Shown here piece by piece: positions 8,901 through 15,504 of a stretch of 15,504 bases of DNA. Position 1 is the stretch's first letter. Each line of letters begins with the position of its first letter. The notes beneath the pieces were generated by a model. It was not told the DNA's origin, searched no databases, and was given only the letters and a program-made list of their open reading frames with translations. A program made the translations under genes and the position numbers. The stretch covers positions 1 through 15,504 of the forward strand of contig RXOD01005168.1 of NCBI GenBank assembly GCA_005223375.1, written 5' to 3'. This stretch comes from Amoebophrya sp. AT5.2 (Eukaryota; Sar; Dinophyceae; Syndiniales; Amoebophryaceae).

Positions 8901-11900
8901 GGCAGCAGGCGGGCGACTCTGTTCATCCGAGGCAAAATCTTTGCCGCAGCCGCCGCCCATATCGGTCGGCCGCCTATGCGCTGCGGCGTCACAAAGGGCG
9001 AGAAAGCCACGCAGCTGAGCCGCGTGTCAGTTTTCTTCATTTCTCTGCAGGCGCTGCGGAGGCTGGGCGTGCGCTTGACGCTATCGGTGACGAATGCGCA
9101 GCGGCCGCCGTGCTGTCAGACAGTAGAGGCGCGGGGAGCTGCATGCCCCGGCCCAGCGGGTCCTATCTCGAGGCCAGGCCTTTTGCGCCCCGGCTGCTGA
9201 AACTGCTGGCGACGACGGAAACTCTCCGCAGCTTTTGAGAACACGGAGAGCCTTGCCGCCTGTTCGTATGAGAGCGGGAGGCGCGGCGCGGAACCGTCGC
9301 GGCCGTGTTTTCCCACCCTTGAAGGGTCGTCTCGGCTTTTCGGGCTCGCAGGGTTTGGCCTCGGTGGCTTTGCGCCTGCCTCTACAGCAACCCGCGCGCG
9401 GGGTAAATCACTGCGCTCGGCGCGTCGTGTGGATGTGGGTAGGCTGGGCACGAGTCCAGTGAAAGAGAAAGGGGCGCGCGCCACTACCCCGGCTCCTTTG
9501 TATTTCTTGGCCTAGAAGAGCCCGCGACCCTTGTGGATGTTCTCACCCAGGGGCGTCCTTCGCCGCTCGCCACGGAATTGCATGCCCGAAGTGGCTGCGT
9601 TGTCCCCGTCGGCAACGTGTCGCCGGCGTTGTGATGCACTCAAGTCCTCCTGCATGCTGTTGCAAACCCAGCCGAGGCTGGTCGATTATGTGGAGCGCGA
9701 CTGCTTCTGTCGCGCTTCGGCATGTAATGTTCCCGCGATTGTGTGGAGCCGCGCCGCCGAGTGGTACCCAGTCGCGGCCTCGTTGCCCGCGAGAATCAGG
9801 CCCATGGCGCACTACAAAGTAGATACAAGACGGAGACGCTCGCCAGCCCGCAGAAAGTGAAGCGACCAAATGCAGGCCCCGCCTCCGCTTCGCGCTCGCG
9901 CGCGCTCGCTGCTGGTCGGCGTGGGCGCACGTCCCGCCCCTTTCCCGGCTCCTGGTGGAGCTTTTTCGCCACGCGGCAGATGGTTCGCCTTTTTCCTCCT
10001 CCGCAGGCAGGTCTCGCGTTTTCCATGGTGGAAGAGTGTGCCCCACGACGAGGGTTCCATCCTGAATTGAGTACATGAACGCCATCACTCAGCTGGGGGC
10101 GCAGGACACGGCGGCTTCAGGACGTTGGGAGTCACCTTTGCCCCGACCCTTCTTCCTGGGATCGGGCTTGGTCTTGGAGGAGTCGTTCTTCCCAGACTTC
10201 TTTCCCTGGCTAGCGGACATCTTGCTCGGGTGTGTATTATCGCTCAAGAGTATTTAAGTGATTGCAAACGCTGCGGCGAATCACAGCGCTTGAGCCACGC
10301 GGGGAGGCCCTCGCCAGGCGCATGATCAAGCAAACGGCCGCCACGCACACGGGCGGCGAACCCGCCAGCAAGGAGCTCGCCCTCTACGGCGCACGGCCAA
10401 CACCCTCGTGGCCCTAGCCTCTCCAGTTTTTTTCCACCAAAGGCCGCAAAACGTCGCCGGCCTTCGAGGGCTGGAACAAAACCAACGCCGAAAACGGTGG
10501 CAGGCCAGTGGCTGCCGAAGTTTCTGCCTCTGGGTCTGGTATGTACGTGCGCGGGAATCTTCTCCCGAGTTCCTCTCTTCTCTATCTTCATGCATCGACC
10601 TCGCAAAGGCCGGCCCGCGCTCTCTGTCTGTCGCTTTCTGGGAGGCTTCGCCGTGCGTGCTGGATGTCTGGGAGAGCGTCTCCCTATACTCGCGGCCCGT
10701 CGTCTTGTCTGTCTTTTCGTAACGATCCGGATGTTGGTGCGACAATCTCGGCCGCAGGATAATGCTGCGCACGTTGGGCGTAAGTGGGAAACTTGCTGGG
10801 CTCCAAAGAGAGCCCCGGAGCACTTCGCCCGCGCGGTTCCGATCGCGGTCGAGGTTCTCATCTGATCCACACGCTCAGTCTTGACGGAGGCGACGCGCAA
10901 GCCAGTGCACGCCGTGGACACCGTCGAAAGCCACAAGACTGCAGCCTCCACGAGGCCGCTCTTGAGCAAAGACGCGGCCCTGTTGAACAACGTGCCAGAC
11001 CCCTCGCAACCGATGGGGCTCTCGGCCCTCTGCATGACAGTGGGGACGCCGCGGCCCTCATTTTCGCTGATTCGGATCAACATGGAAGACTGGCAGCATC
11101 GTCCTCCTGGCTCGCGAAGAGAGTGCGCACGCTGATGAACGGGCGCACGCAGCCAGTCCTCGAGTACATGCTTCCCTGCTGGTTGCGGTCCTGCTTTTTC
11201 GGCCCCGTTCCTTTCTGTTCGGGCGGCTGCGTCTTGTCGCATTCTAGCAGGGGCAGCATGACCGTCGGCGGGAGTGCTCCGGAGGTTTCTGCGGGTCAGC
11301 TCCGCCCCGCAGGGGCTGACCACTCGGCAGCTCTTCACGTCCGTCTTCTCGACCCTCAACGCCCGCGCAGCCCCTGCCGCGCTGGGGACTCCGTCGGCAT
11401 GTAGTCGAACACACGGGCACTAGCAGTCTACGCACGCGCTCACGCTTTTGCTTTCCATCTTGCCCCCTGCGTCCGCTTGGCCATGTCTTTGCATTTCGCC
11501 ACCCGCAGGCTGTGTTCGTCATCGTTTCCCACTCATGCCGCGACACGCTACGGCCATCCCTCGGCTCATCTGCCACCCCGTCGTCGCTCTTGGTAGGAGG
11601 ACAGTGCGGCGACCGCGATGCCATAACTGCTGCCGCCCATCGCGCCAATGGACTCCCGCCTGAATGACTTCAGCTGGCAGATGAGGAGTCTCACCACGGA
11701 CACGCCGAAGGGCGGAAGAATGTCTGTGAACTCGGTGGCTTTTTCTTTCATTTTGTTTCGCATGCGCGCGCGTTTTCAATCGAGCACGTCCATCTGTTTG
11801 CCGCGCCAGAGTTCTTCTTCTGTTCCGTGGTAGTCAAACCACTCCGGGTCCCGCTTTTCCAACTTGCGGAGGACCCCGAGCGGATTGCGGGTTACCATGT

Positions 11901-14900
11901 CGCTCGGACAAAAACCCAAGGGCATAACTCCGGCGCCCGAGCGGCGTGCGGGTTACCATGCGCGTCCGCTTTGCTCAGCATCTTGTTCGCTGCGTGGTTG
12001 CCCCCAAGAACGCCGCCGCCCGTCTAGTGATGGTGGGGCAGTACTTCTCGGCGAGAGGCTCGGGCGTTGTCGCCTCTCTCTCGGGCTGCGAGAGCTGGCC
12101 CGTGATCGGCTTCATGTGTCGCGTGTGCGTCTCCTGCACCGCCGTCGTCTCCCTACTCCCTGGGGCCGCCTCTCAAAAACTGAAAACTAGTAGTAGTCCC
12201 GATGCTTCTTACAGCTCCGCCCGAGACGGCTCTCGTTGAGGTCCAGCACCTCGTAGAGCTTGAAGATCGCCACCGACTTCACGACTTCCCCAACTTCCGA
12301 AGCGAAGCAATCCGGCAGCAGCACAAACATCCCGCCCTCATCTGGCGCGAGGATTTCGCCCAGCGGCGTGTCCCGGTATGCCTTCAACTTTTCCATTGCT
12401 GTCATCTTGTGCCAGTTCTGGAGCTCCTTGGGGCCCAAATAGTATCGCGCGTTGCTTGTTGTTCGCTAGCATATTGCACGGCGCGGCTTCTTGTTTTGAT
12501 TGTTGCTGACTCGAATTTTTGTGAGTGGGTCCGCTCCTCTTTGCAATGCTGTCGGAGCGAGTGCGAGCGTTTCGGCTGCATCTCCGACACGATGCCAGCT
12601 CAAGGCAAAGTGTCTAGATTTTTGCCGGATCTCGGTGGATTTCGCGCTGTGTATTGCGCTCGGGCTGTCGCACCAAAGTCGAAAACTGAGGCCCTGGGCA
12701 GGAACCGCACTGGAGAAGAATGACACGAAGCCAGCGCCCTCCGAGACTACTAATGAGTCAGATGCCGCGATAGGCTCGCCCTCGGCGGTGGAATACGCGC
12801 GGACGGTTGGGCGCGAGCATTTGCTTCCACAGGATCTGCATGCTACGGCAGTGCCCGACAGGTCGGCCCCAGGGATGCCCTTCATTGTCACTGGGCAGCG
12901 GGCAAAGGAAGCGTCGCCCAAGGTGTTACCTTCTGGAAGCTTTTCCAGTGCCGCAGTAGTCGGGCAGTTGGTGCGTCTGCTGTTCTTTCGCATTCTTTTC
13001 CCTTGCTTTCTCGATCGCGTCCAGACCAGCAGTGCCCGCATCGCGCTTCGCCCACTCACTCTCGAGACAGGCCTCGCCTCCTCCGTGTGGTGAACTCCGA
13101 CGAACGACGGAGGTTCCAGGATCAGCCCGTCAATATTCTTGCAGGCTTTGGGAAGCGTTTCGGTGTAGCCCCTCGGTCCTGTGCTCGTCATACCCACATC
13201 GCGCAGCTTGTCGGGGGATATCCTCTGCGCGATCTGATCGGATTCAAACTCGTAGACCGGCAGGCGTGGGGTGATGACCTTGAGACCCGTGGGCGCCTTT
13301 TTGCAGGTCTGTGGTGAACCTGTGCAGGTCCAGGAGCTGCCTTCGAAGTCGTTCGGCTGCGCGCTCCGGCTTCGCTTCCCGGCTCGTTTGTTTTTCCGCT
13401 AGCGCTTGCGCCTCCCTTGGCGCTAGCGCGTTAGTTTGATTCTGATTGTTTTGCCGCTAGCACTTACGCCCTACCTAGCATAGATGGCGGGGCCAGTTCC
13501 GTCCTATTATAAATGTCGCACGCCCAGGCCCATCCCCATCCCCATCCCCATCGATCATAGATCCACATCTACTCTTCTACTTGCACAGTGCTCGTCTTCG
13601 AGGGCGCTATCACCGCGAGGCAGATCCAGTTTCTGTCCCACCAGTCTCGCATCGCCTCGCGTATCGAGCTCTACGTGGACGACAAACCCGACGAGCGCAC
13701 CGACCTCCTCATCCGCAAGTATTTCCAGGAAGACGATGTGGAAAGCCGGGGTGATTACTTATTTTTGGTTGTGGCGCTATTGTTTTCCTGCCTTCTGTGT
13801 CTGATTTGCCTAGTATGCTCTCGCCCAGTTTCGGTGCCGTGATGTAGAGATACTTCCTTGCGTTTTGTTTCTGACAGATGAGGTCTTCTCGACGGGTTCA
13901 GGAGGACGACGGACTACGGAGCGCGAGCAATGAATTCCAAAGCCATTGTAGAAGGAATTTTGGGCATCAGACCTCAAATCATCTATAATCAGGCGCGTTG
14001 CAGTATTATTACGAGAAGAACCGGAACCAGTTCAGGCGGCTGGGCTACCTGTCCCTCGACTCCAATGAACGCAGTCAGTTCCAGGCGCGCGAGTTGAAAA
14101 GCGTGTACATAGACCACAAGGCGCGCTTCCTGCGAATCCGCCTCCACAAATGCCATCTGAACAAGTTCAACTTGACCAACCAGGTGCGCCCATACTTTTG
14201 TTTGCGCGTGTGCTATCCAAGTCCTAGCCCAACAAACACGTTGACGTTCTGCCCCAGTGCTCGCTACTTTCTACGCGCTCAGAAGGCGGACTGAAGCGCA
14301 CATACTTAGTCAAATCCATCGAAATCAAAGCTATAGTCGAGTATAGAAGTAGATGTCTTTAGCTTTACGCAAATAAAACTCCATACGCACTGCAAAAAGC
14401 AGCTGCAGCGTCTCTGTCAAATGATACCAGGTGAGCGTCATCGCGATCAATGTGCTCGGGGAAAAGCTACCTGACACACGGCCGGCCCTCGCGCAACAAG
14501 GGCGCGCAGCGGTACAACTTACCAACGCATTACTGATGACGATGGCATCAAAAACACCAAGCAACGTCGTGTGAGGTGTCACTTCAAGTTTTATGGCGCT
14601 AGCCCTAGAAGTAGCGGCCAGTGTCACCCAAACTAAGTTTAGGCGCCTGCGCCTCTTCATCGATTCATTCTCGTGGCATCACCAGAAACCACTCGACTCC
14701 GTCCCTCTACAGGACATTCCCCACGCTGGCGGTGCCCACGTTCTCGCGCACCCCGCAGATGCAGCTGCGCCCGCCGCGACTGCGGGCCCTCCCATCGGAA
14801 GCGGAATTGCCGCGGCCCCCGCTTCCCAAGATGAGTACGCACGGTTTGACCCGAAAATTGCCGAGAAGCTCCGCGCGCTGGGAAAGGCCAAGGACCACGC

Positions 14901-15504
14901 CGTGGAGGTGGAGGACTATAATGACGCCAAGCGGTACAAAGACATGATCACCAAGCTGAAGCAGGTGGCGGCCCGGATCACAGAGTGCGAGCTGCAGAAG
15001 AAGAAAGCGGTGGAGCAAGAGGACTACGACGTGGCGAAGAGCCTCAAGTCCGAGATCGACGCCCTGTACCGTGCCGCGATCGAGGGCCGCGACGTGGGCG
15101 GAATGCTCGGCGTTGGGGGTAGTGGGGGTGGCGCTCCTGGCGCGGAGGGGACGATCATGCACGACCCGCAGGGAACCGGCGGAGGAGGTGTGGGAGGGGC
15201 CATTGTAGGAGGAGGTGGCGCGCTGGGCGGCACGAACTATGAAGGCTCGCACCAGCAGAACAACTACAGCGGATCAAGTAGCGCGAGCGGGAGCACGTAC
15301 GGAAGGGGAGGAGGAGCCGCACCAACAGCGGGAAGCTACGGAGGGGGAGATCAGTTCCCTGGCAGCAGCAGCGGGAACGACCTTCAGCAGCGCGACATGA
15401 GTTCCTATGCTGCAGGGCAACATGTTCTACCGGACAACAGTTACGCCGGTGGCCACCCTTCCGCGGGGAGCAGCTACCAGACTGCCGTCGAGGATGGCGG
15501 CGGG
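5833..15504 (+). CDS. CEP104: CEP104 homologue (ciliary tip/centriole protein), five exons, 3' end outside window
   Basis: Spliced model: 5833-5971, 13589-13750, 13993-14183, 14431-14511, 14713-15504. The exons sum to 1,365 bases (455 codons), and all introns are GT-AG with matching phase. Residues 1 to about 200 are the CEP104 N-terminal jelly-roll domain, with motifs GWSSARFCDYPQE, QIQFLSHQSRIASRIELYV, RRLGYLSLDSNERS, QARELKSVYID, HLNKFNLTNQV and IAINVLGE, each in the family's order. Residues 254-273 and 290-309 are two UVR-like helices (VEDYNDAKRYK, QEDYDVAKSLK), as expected after the jelly roll. The TOG domain and zinc fingers expected next would lie beyond the right edge. CEP104 (Chlamydomonas FAP256) acts at ciliary tips and distal centrioles and binds tubulin, so the organism probably builds flagella. 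The ATG at 5833 starts MTYRLKYKVL, aligning with the family start. Odd points: a 7.6-kb first intron, and a long Gly/Ser-rich insert after the helices. Confidence 0.9.
6240..9500. other. GC-rich stretch, unresolved; open frames on both strands
   Basis: Most of the six frames are open for hundreds of bases, as happens by chance at this GC, so length alone is not evidence. Minus-strand stretches with the most protein-like composition are near 9240-9480 (PRLPLSYEQAARLSVFSKAA), 8723-8845 (ALKIGGAEFRALLQPES and FLMSPELYAAD), 8150-8557 (MRPAYKGPDHPASEWVDKQR; IAKAFDLAHKPEANPFRIAF) and 6990-7385 (GGYCPQCVKVASVARLAQRE). They could be further exons of the antisense gene ending near 9512, or chance. No RNA gene or transposon end was recognised. 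Confidence 0.3.
9512..10220 (-). CDS. Putative antisense gene 2 inside CEP104 intron 1 (multi-exon)
   Basis: The ATG at 10220 starts a Lys/Ser-rich segment (MSASQGKKSGKNDSSKTK). Exon 1 (10136-10220) ends at donor GTGACT; a 47-base intron leads to exon 2 from 10087 (MAFMYSIQDGTLVVGHTLPP, then an acidic DLPAEEEKGEP); its 3' end is unsure. Exon 3 (9702-9811, after TTTGTAG) encodes MGLILAGNEAATGYHSAARL. A 45-base GT-AG intron with matching phase joins exon 4 (9547-9656, MQEDLSASQRRRHVADGDNA). The frame then either runs to TAG at 9512-9514 or splices again at GTGAGA (9546) through a 35-base intron. No family recognised. A basic N-terminus suggests nucleic-acid or acidic-partner binding, but that is only a guess. 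The start lies 23 bases from the stop of the preceding antisense segment, so the two could be one gene. Confidence 0.35.
10244..11288 (-). CDS. Putative antisense gene 1, 3' part (several exons)
   Basis: Four consecutive protein-like segments in descending order: about 11080-11288 (GALPPTVMLPLLECDKTQPP, then SVRTLFASQEDDAASL), about 10870-11083 (ENEGRGVPTVMQRAESPIGC, then FNRAASLLKSGLVEAAVLWL), about 10496-10862 (DENLDRDRNRAGEVLRGSLW, then a charged Ser/Thr/Lys/Glu-rich helix-prone run), and 10244-10470 (LEGRRRFAAFGGKKLERLGP to LQSLKYS and TGA). The last begins after a pyrimidine-rich acceptor (TTTTGTTCCAG). The phase fits a donor at 10495, which would make the intron only 25 bases; a different donor is possible. 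Junctions between the first three are not fixed. No family recognised. A competing plus-strand frame at 10881-11135 is also open but fits the neighbours less well. Confidence 0.4.
11577..12454 (-). CDS. Putative antisense gene 1, middle exons
   Basis: Four segments read as folded protein. 12213-12454: YYLGPKELQNWHKMTAMEKL, then YRDTPLGEILAPDEGGMFVL and KSVAIFKLYEVLDLNESR, ending at donor GTAAGA. A 53-base GT-AG intron with matching phase leads to 11978-12159 (MKPITGQLSQPEREATTPEP, then AEKYCPTITRRAAAFLG), which runs into TGA at 11975-11977. 11788-11899: NPLGVLRKLEKRDPEWFDYH then EEELWRGKQMD. A 57-base GT-AG intron leads to 11577-11730 (FTDILPPFGVSVVRLLICQL, then AMGGSSYGIAVAALSSYQE). The junction between the second and third segments is unresolved and sits on a direct repeat. 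The first segment has a W..M...EKL..YR pattern that recalls short mitochondrial respiratory subunits, but I cannot assign it. Confidence 0.5.
11874..11960. repeat. Pair of 26-base direct repeats, 61-base period
   Basis: Copies at 11874-11899 and 11935-11960 agree at 23 of 26 positions. Each contains GCGGGTTACCATG, which on the minus strand is an ATG|GTAACC donor-like sequence. The pair coincides with the unresolved junction between two antisense exon-like segments. Confidence 0.8.
12466..12888 (-). mobile_element. Copia-type retrotransposon RNase H domain, isolated fragment
   Basis: The minus-strand frame reads, in order, GIPGADLSG, CGSKCSRPTVRAYSTAEGEP, IAASDS, LWCDSPSAIHSAKS, SRHFALSWHRV and APTALQRGADPLTK. 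These correspond one for one to the hallmarks of Ty1/Copia RNase H: an Asp near the start, S/TAE.E, CD..SAI..AK, R.KH....H.., and VPT..Q.AD..TK. The four acidic positions (D, E, D, D) are all present. The frame stays open upstream to 13197, but that part has no reverse transcriptase motifs, and the frame stops at 12466. It therefore looks like the last domain of a pol gene without the rest. It lies between two antisense exon-like segments and inside CEP104 intron 1. Confidence 0.8.
12930..13481 (-). CDS. Putative antisense gene 1, 5' exons (four-exon model)
   Basis: Model with consistent phase throughout: exon 1 13468-13481 (ATG, MLGR plus two bases), a 45-base intron with GTAAGT donor, AACTAAC branch-like motif and CTAG end, exon 2 13320-13422, a 41-base intron, exon 3 13102-13278, a 41-base intron, exon 4 12930-13060, then donor GTAACA. 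Exon 3 (59 codons) is the most protein-like: VITPRLPVYEFESDQIAQRI, DKLRDVGMTSTGPRGY and ACKNIDGLILEPPSF. Exon 4 begins SEWAKRDAGTAGLDAIEKAR and is helical and charged. A competing reading joins frames through single-base shifts near 13300 (a run of five T) and 13075, which would mean a pseudogene or assembly error. No family recognised. Confidence 0.45.
13388..13470. repeat. Pair of 25-base direct repeats, 58-base period
   Basis: Copies at 13388-13412 and 13446-13470 agree at 22 of 25 positions, with shared core CCGCTAGC followed by CTT.CGCC. On the minus strand the first-encountered copy supplies the GTAAGT donor of the predicted first antisense intron, while the other copy reads GCAAGC at the same place and lies in exon 2. 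Confidence 0.8.
13529..13552 (+). repeat. CCCATC hexamer repeat, four perfect copies
   Basis: Four tandem CCCATC units lie 36 bases upstream of the CEP104 exon 2 acceptor. The tract is pyrimidine-rich on the plus strand and may act as part of the acceptor region; otherwise it is a simple microsatellite. Confidence 0.85.
13589..13750 (+). CDS. CEP104: CEP104 exon 2
   Basis: Completes the split codon GTG and encodes AITARQIQFLSHQSRIASRI, ELYVDDKPDER and YFQEDDVESR, the centre of the jelly-roll domain. It ends before donor GTGATT at 13751. The stretch continues open to 13840 but becomes a hydrophobic run unlike the family, so the intron start is preferred. Confidence 0.87.
13993..14183 (+). CDS. 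CEP104: CEP104 exon 3
   Basis: Encodes YYYEKNRNQFRRLGYLSLDS, QARELKSVYIDHKARFLRI and KCHLNKFNLTNQ, the most conserved part of the domain. The acceptor at 13991-13992 restores phase with exon 2; a nearer CAG at 13997-13999 does not. It ends before donor GTGCGC at 14184. Confidence 0.88.
14431..14511 (+). CDS. CEP104: CEP104 exon 4 (27 codons)
   Basis: A short in-phase exon between acceptor ATACCAG and donor GTACAA. It supplies VSVIAINVLGEKLPD, exactly the strand that follows the NQ motif of exon 3 in the family, then an Ala/Gln/Arg tail. Confidence 0.85.
14713..15504 (+). CDS. CEP104: CEP104 exon 5, runs off the window
   Basis: After acceptor CTCTACAG the frame is open to the right edge (264 codons). 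It encodes an Ala/Pro-rich linker, DEYARFDPKIAEKLRALGKA, then two UVR-like helices at 14899-14958 and 15007-15066. From about 15085 to the end it is Gly/Ser/Tyr/Gln-rich low complexity with no recognised domain. The shadow minus-strand frames here are Pro-rich artefacts. Confidence 0.85.

Larger units (their letters stand above)
5972..13588 (+). other. Giant first intron of CEP104 (7,617 bases)
   Basis: Bounded by GTACTG at 5972 and TTGCACAG at 13581-13588. Both ends are set by reading phase and by CEP104 homology on either side. The other three introns of the gene are 201-247 bases, so this one is about 30 times longer. Its first 270 bases are of moderate GC. From about 6240 it becomes very GC-rich, and from 13430 onwards the composition relaxes again. 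It holds the antisense coding segments and the Copia RNase H domain listed separately. I see no plus-strand exon inside it that continues CEP104. Confidence 0.82.

Noticed and set aside
10881..11404. Plus-strand open frames at 10881-11135 and 11300-11400 with protein-like runs
   Set aside because: They overlap minus-strand segments that continue coherently with their neighbours, and no plus-strand splice chain connects them to CEP104.
11776..11977. In-frame TGA codons between antisense segments (11775-11778 and 11975-11977), suggesting TGA is read as an amino acid
   Set aside because: The three plus-strand genes all end in TGA, and one of these TGAs falls inside a plausible 57-base GT-AG intron. 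Stop reassignment is not needed, though the junction at 11975 stays unresolved.
12779..12890. Minus-strand reading in another frame (MQILWKQMLAPNRPRVF) as an exon joined to 13060-12930
   Set aside because: Phase fits a 39-base intron, but the overlapping frame matches Copia RNase H motif by motif, so this frame is a shadow.
13070..13305. Single-base frameshifts in the antisense coding sequence near 13300 and 13075
   Set aside because: Two 41-base GT-AG introns explain both frame changes with correct phase, so a pseudogene or sequencing error was not preferred. It remains the main alternative.
13529..13552. CCCATC repeat as telomere-like sequence
   Set aside because: Four hexamer copies inside an intron, of a unit not known to me as telomeric; a simple microsatellite is sufficient.

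Overview
The window looks like nuclear DNA from a protist, most plausibly an alveolate (dinoflagellate lineage, perhaps a compact-genome syndinian such as Amoebophrya). The lineage call is an inference. What is visible is a eukaryotic gene (CEP104) split by GT-AG introns, co-oriented genes with intergenic gaps of about 250 to 870 bases, high GC, and a protein carrying a 'phage-integrase repeat'-like unit of a kind I associate with algal and dinoflagellate multicopy families. No rRNA, tRNA, CRISPR array or bacterial operon signal was seen.

Layout, plus strand. The 3' end of an unrecognised gene (2-583) is followed by an intronless 487-codon gene with an integrase-repeat-like unit and two degenerate nuclease-like regions (974-2437). 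Next is an intronless 757-codon membrane protein with four predicted membrane segments (2688-4961). Then comes CEP104, a conserved ciliary tip and centriole protein, from 5833 past the right edge. Its five exons (5833-5971, 13589-13750, 13993-14183, 14431-14511, 14713 to beyond 15504) were placed by homology to the CEP104 N-terminal domain. All phases agree, giving 455 codons in the window. CEP104 introns 2-4 are 201-247 bases; intron 1 is 7,617 bases.

Layout, minus strand. The giant first intron is not empty. On its antisense strand, between about 13481 and 9512, lie many protein-like segments that can be chained by GT-AG introns of only about 35-60 bases with compatible phase. I read these as one or more nested antisense genes, or their decaying remains. 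Among them sits a Copia-type retrotransposon RNase H domain (12466-12888) with its acidic residues intact but no reverse transcriptase beside it. Two of the inferred antisense introns are associated with near-identical direct repeats of about 25 bases spaced 58-61 bases apart, which resembles introns born by duplication or by an introner-like element. The stretch 6240-9500 is very GC-rich and open in most frames on both strands; I could not resolve genes there.

The genes do not form an obvious pathway. The strongest functional statement is CEP104. The most unusual structure is its giant intron, with antisense coding, a retroelement domain and repeat-associated mini-introns.
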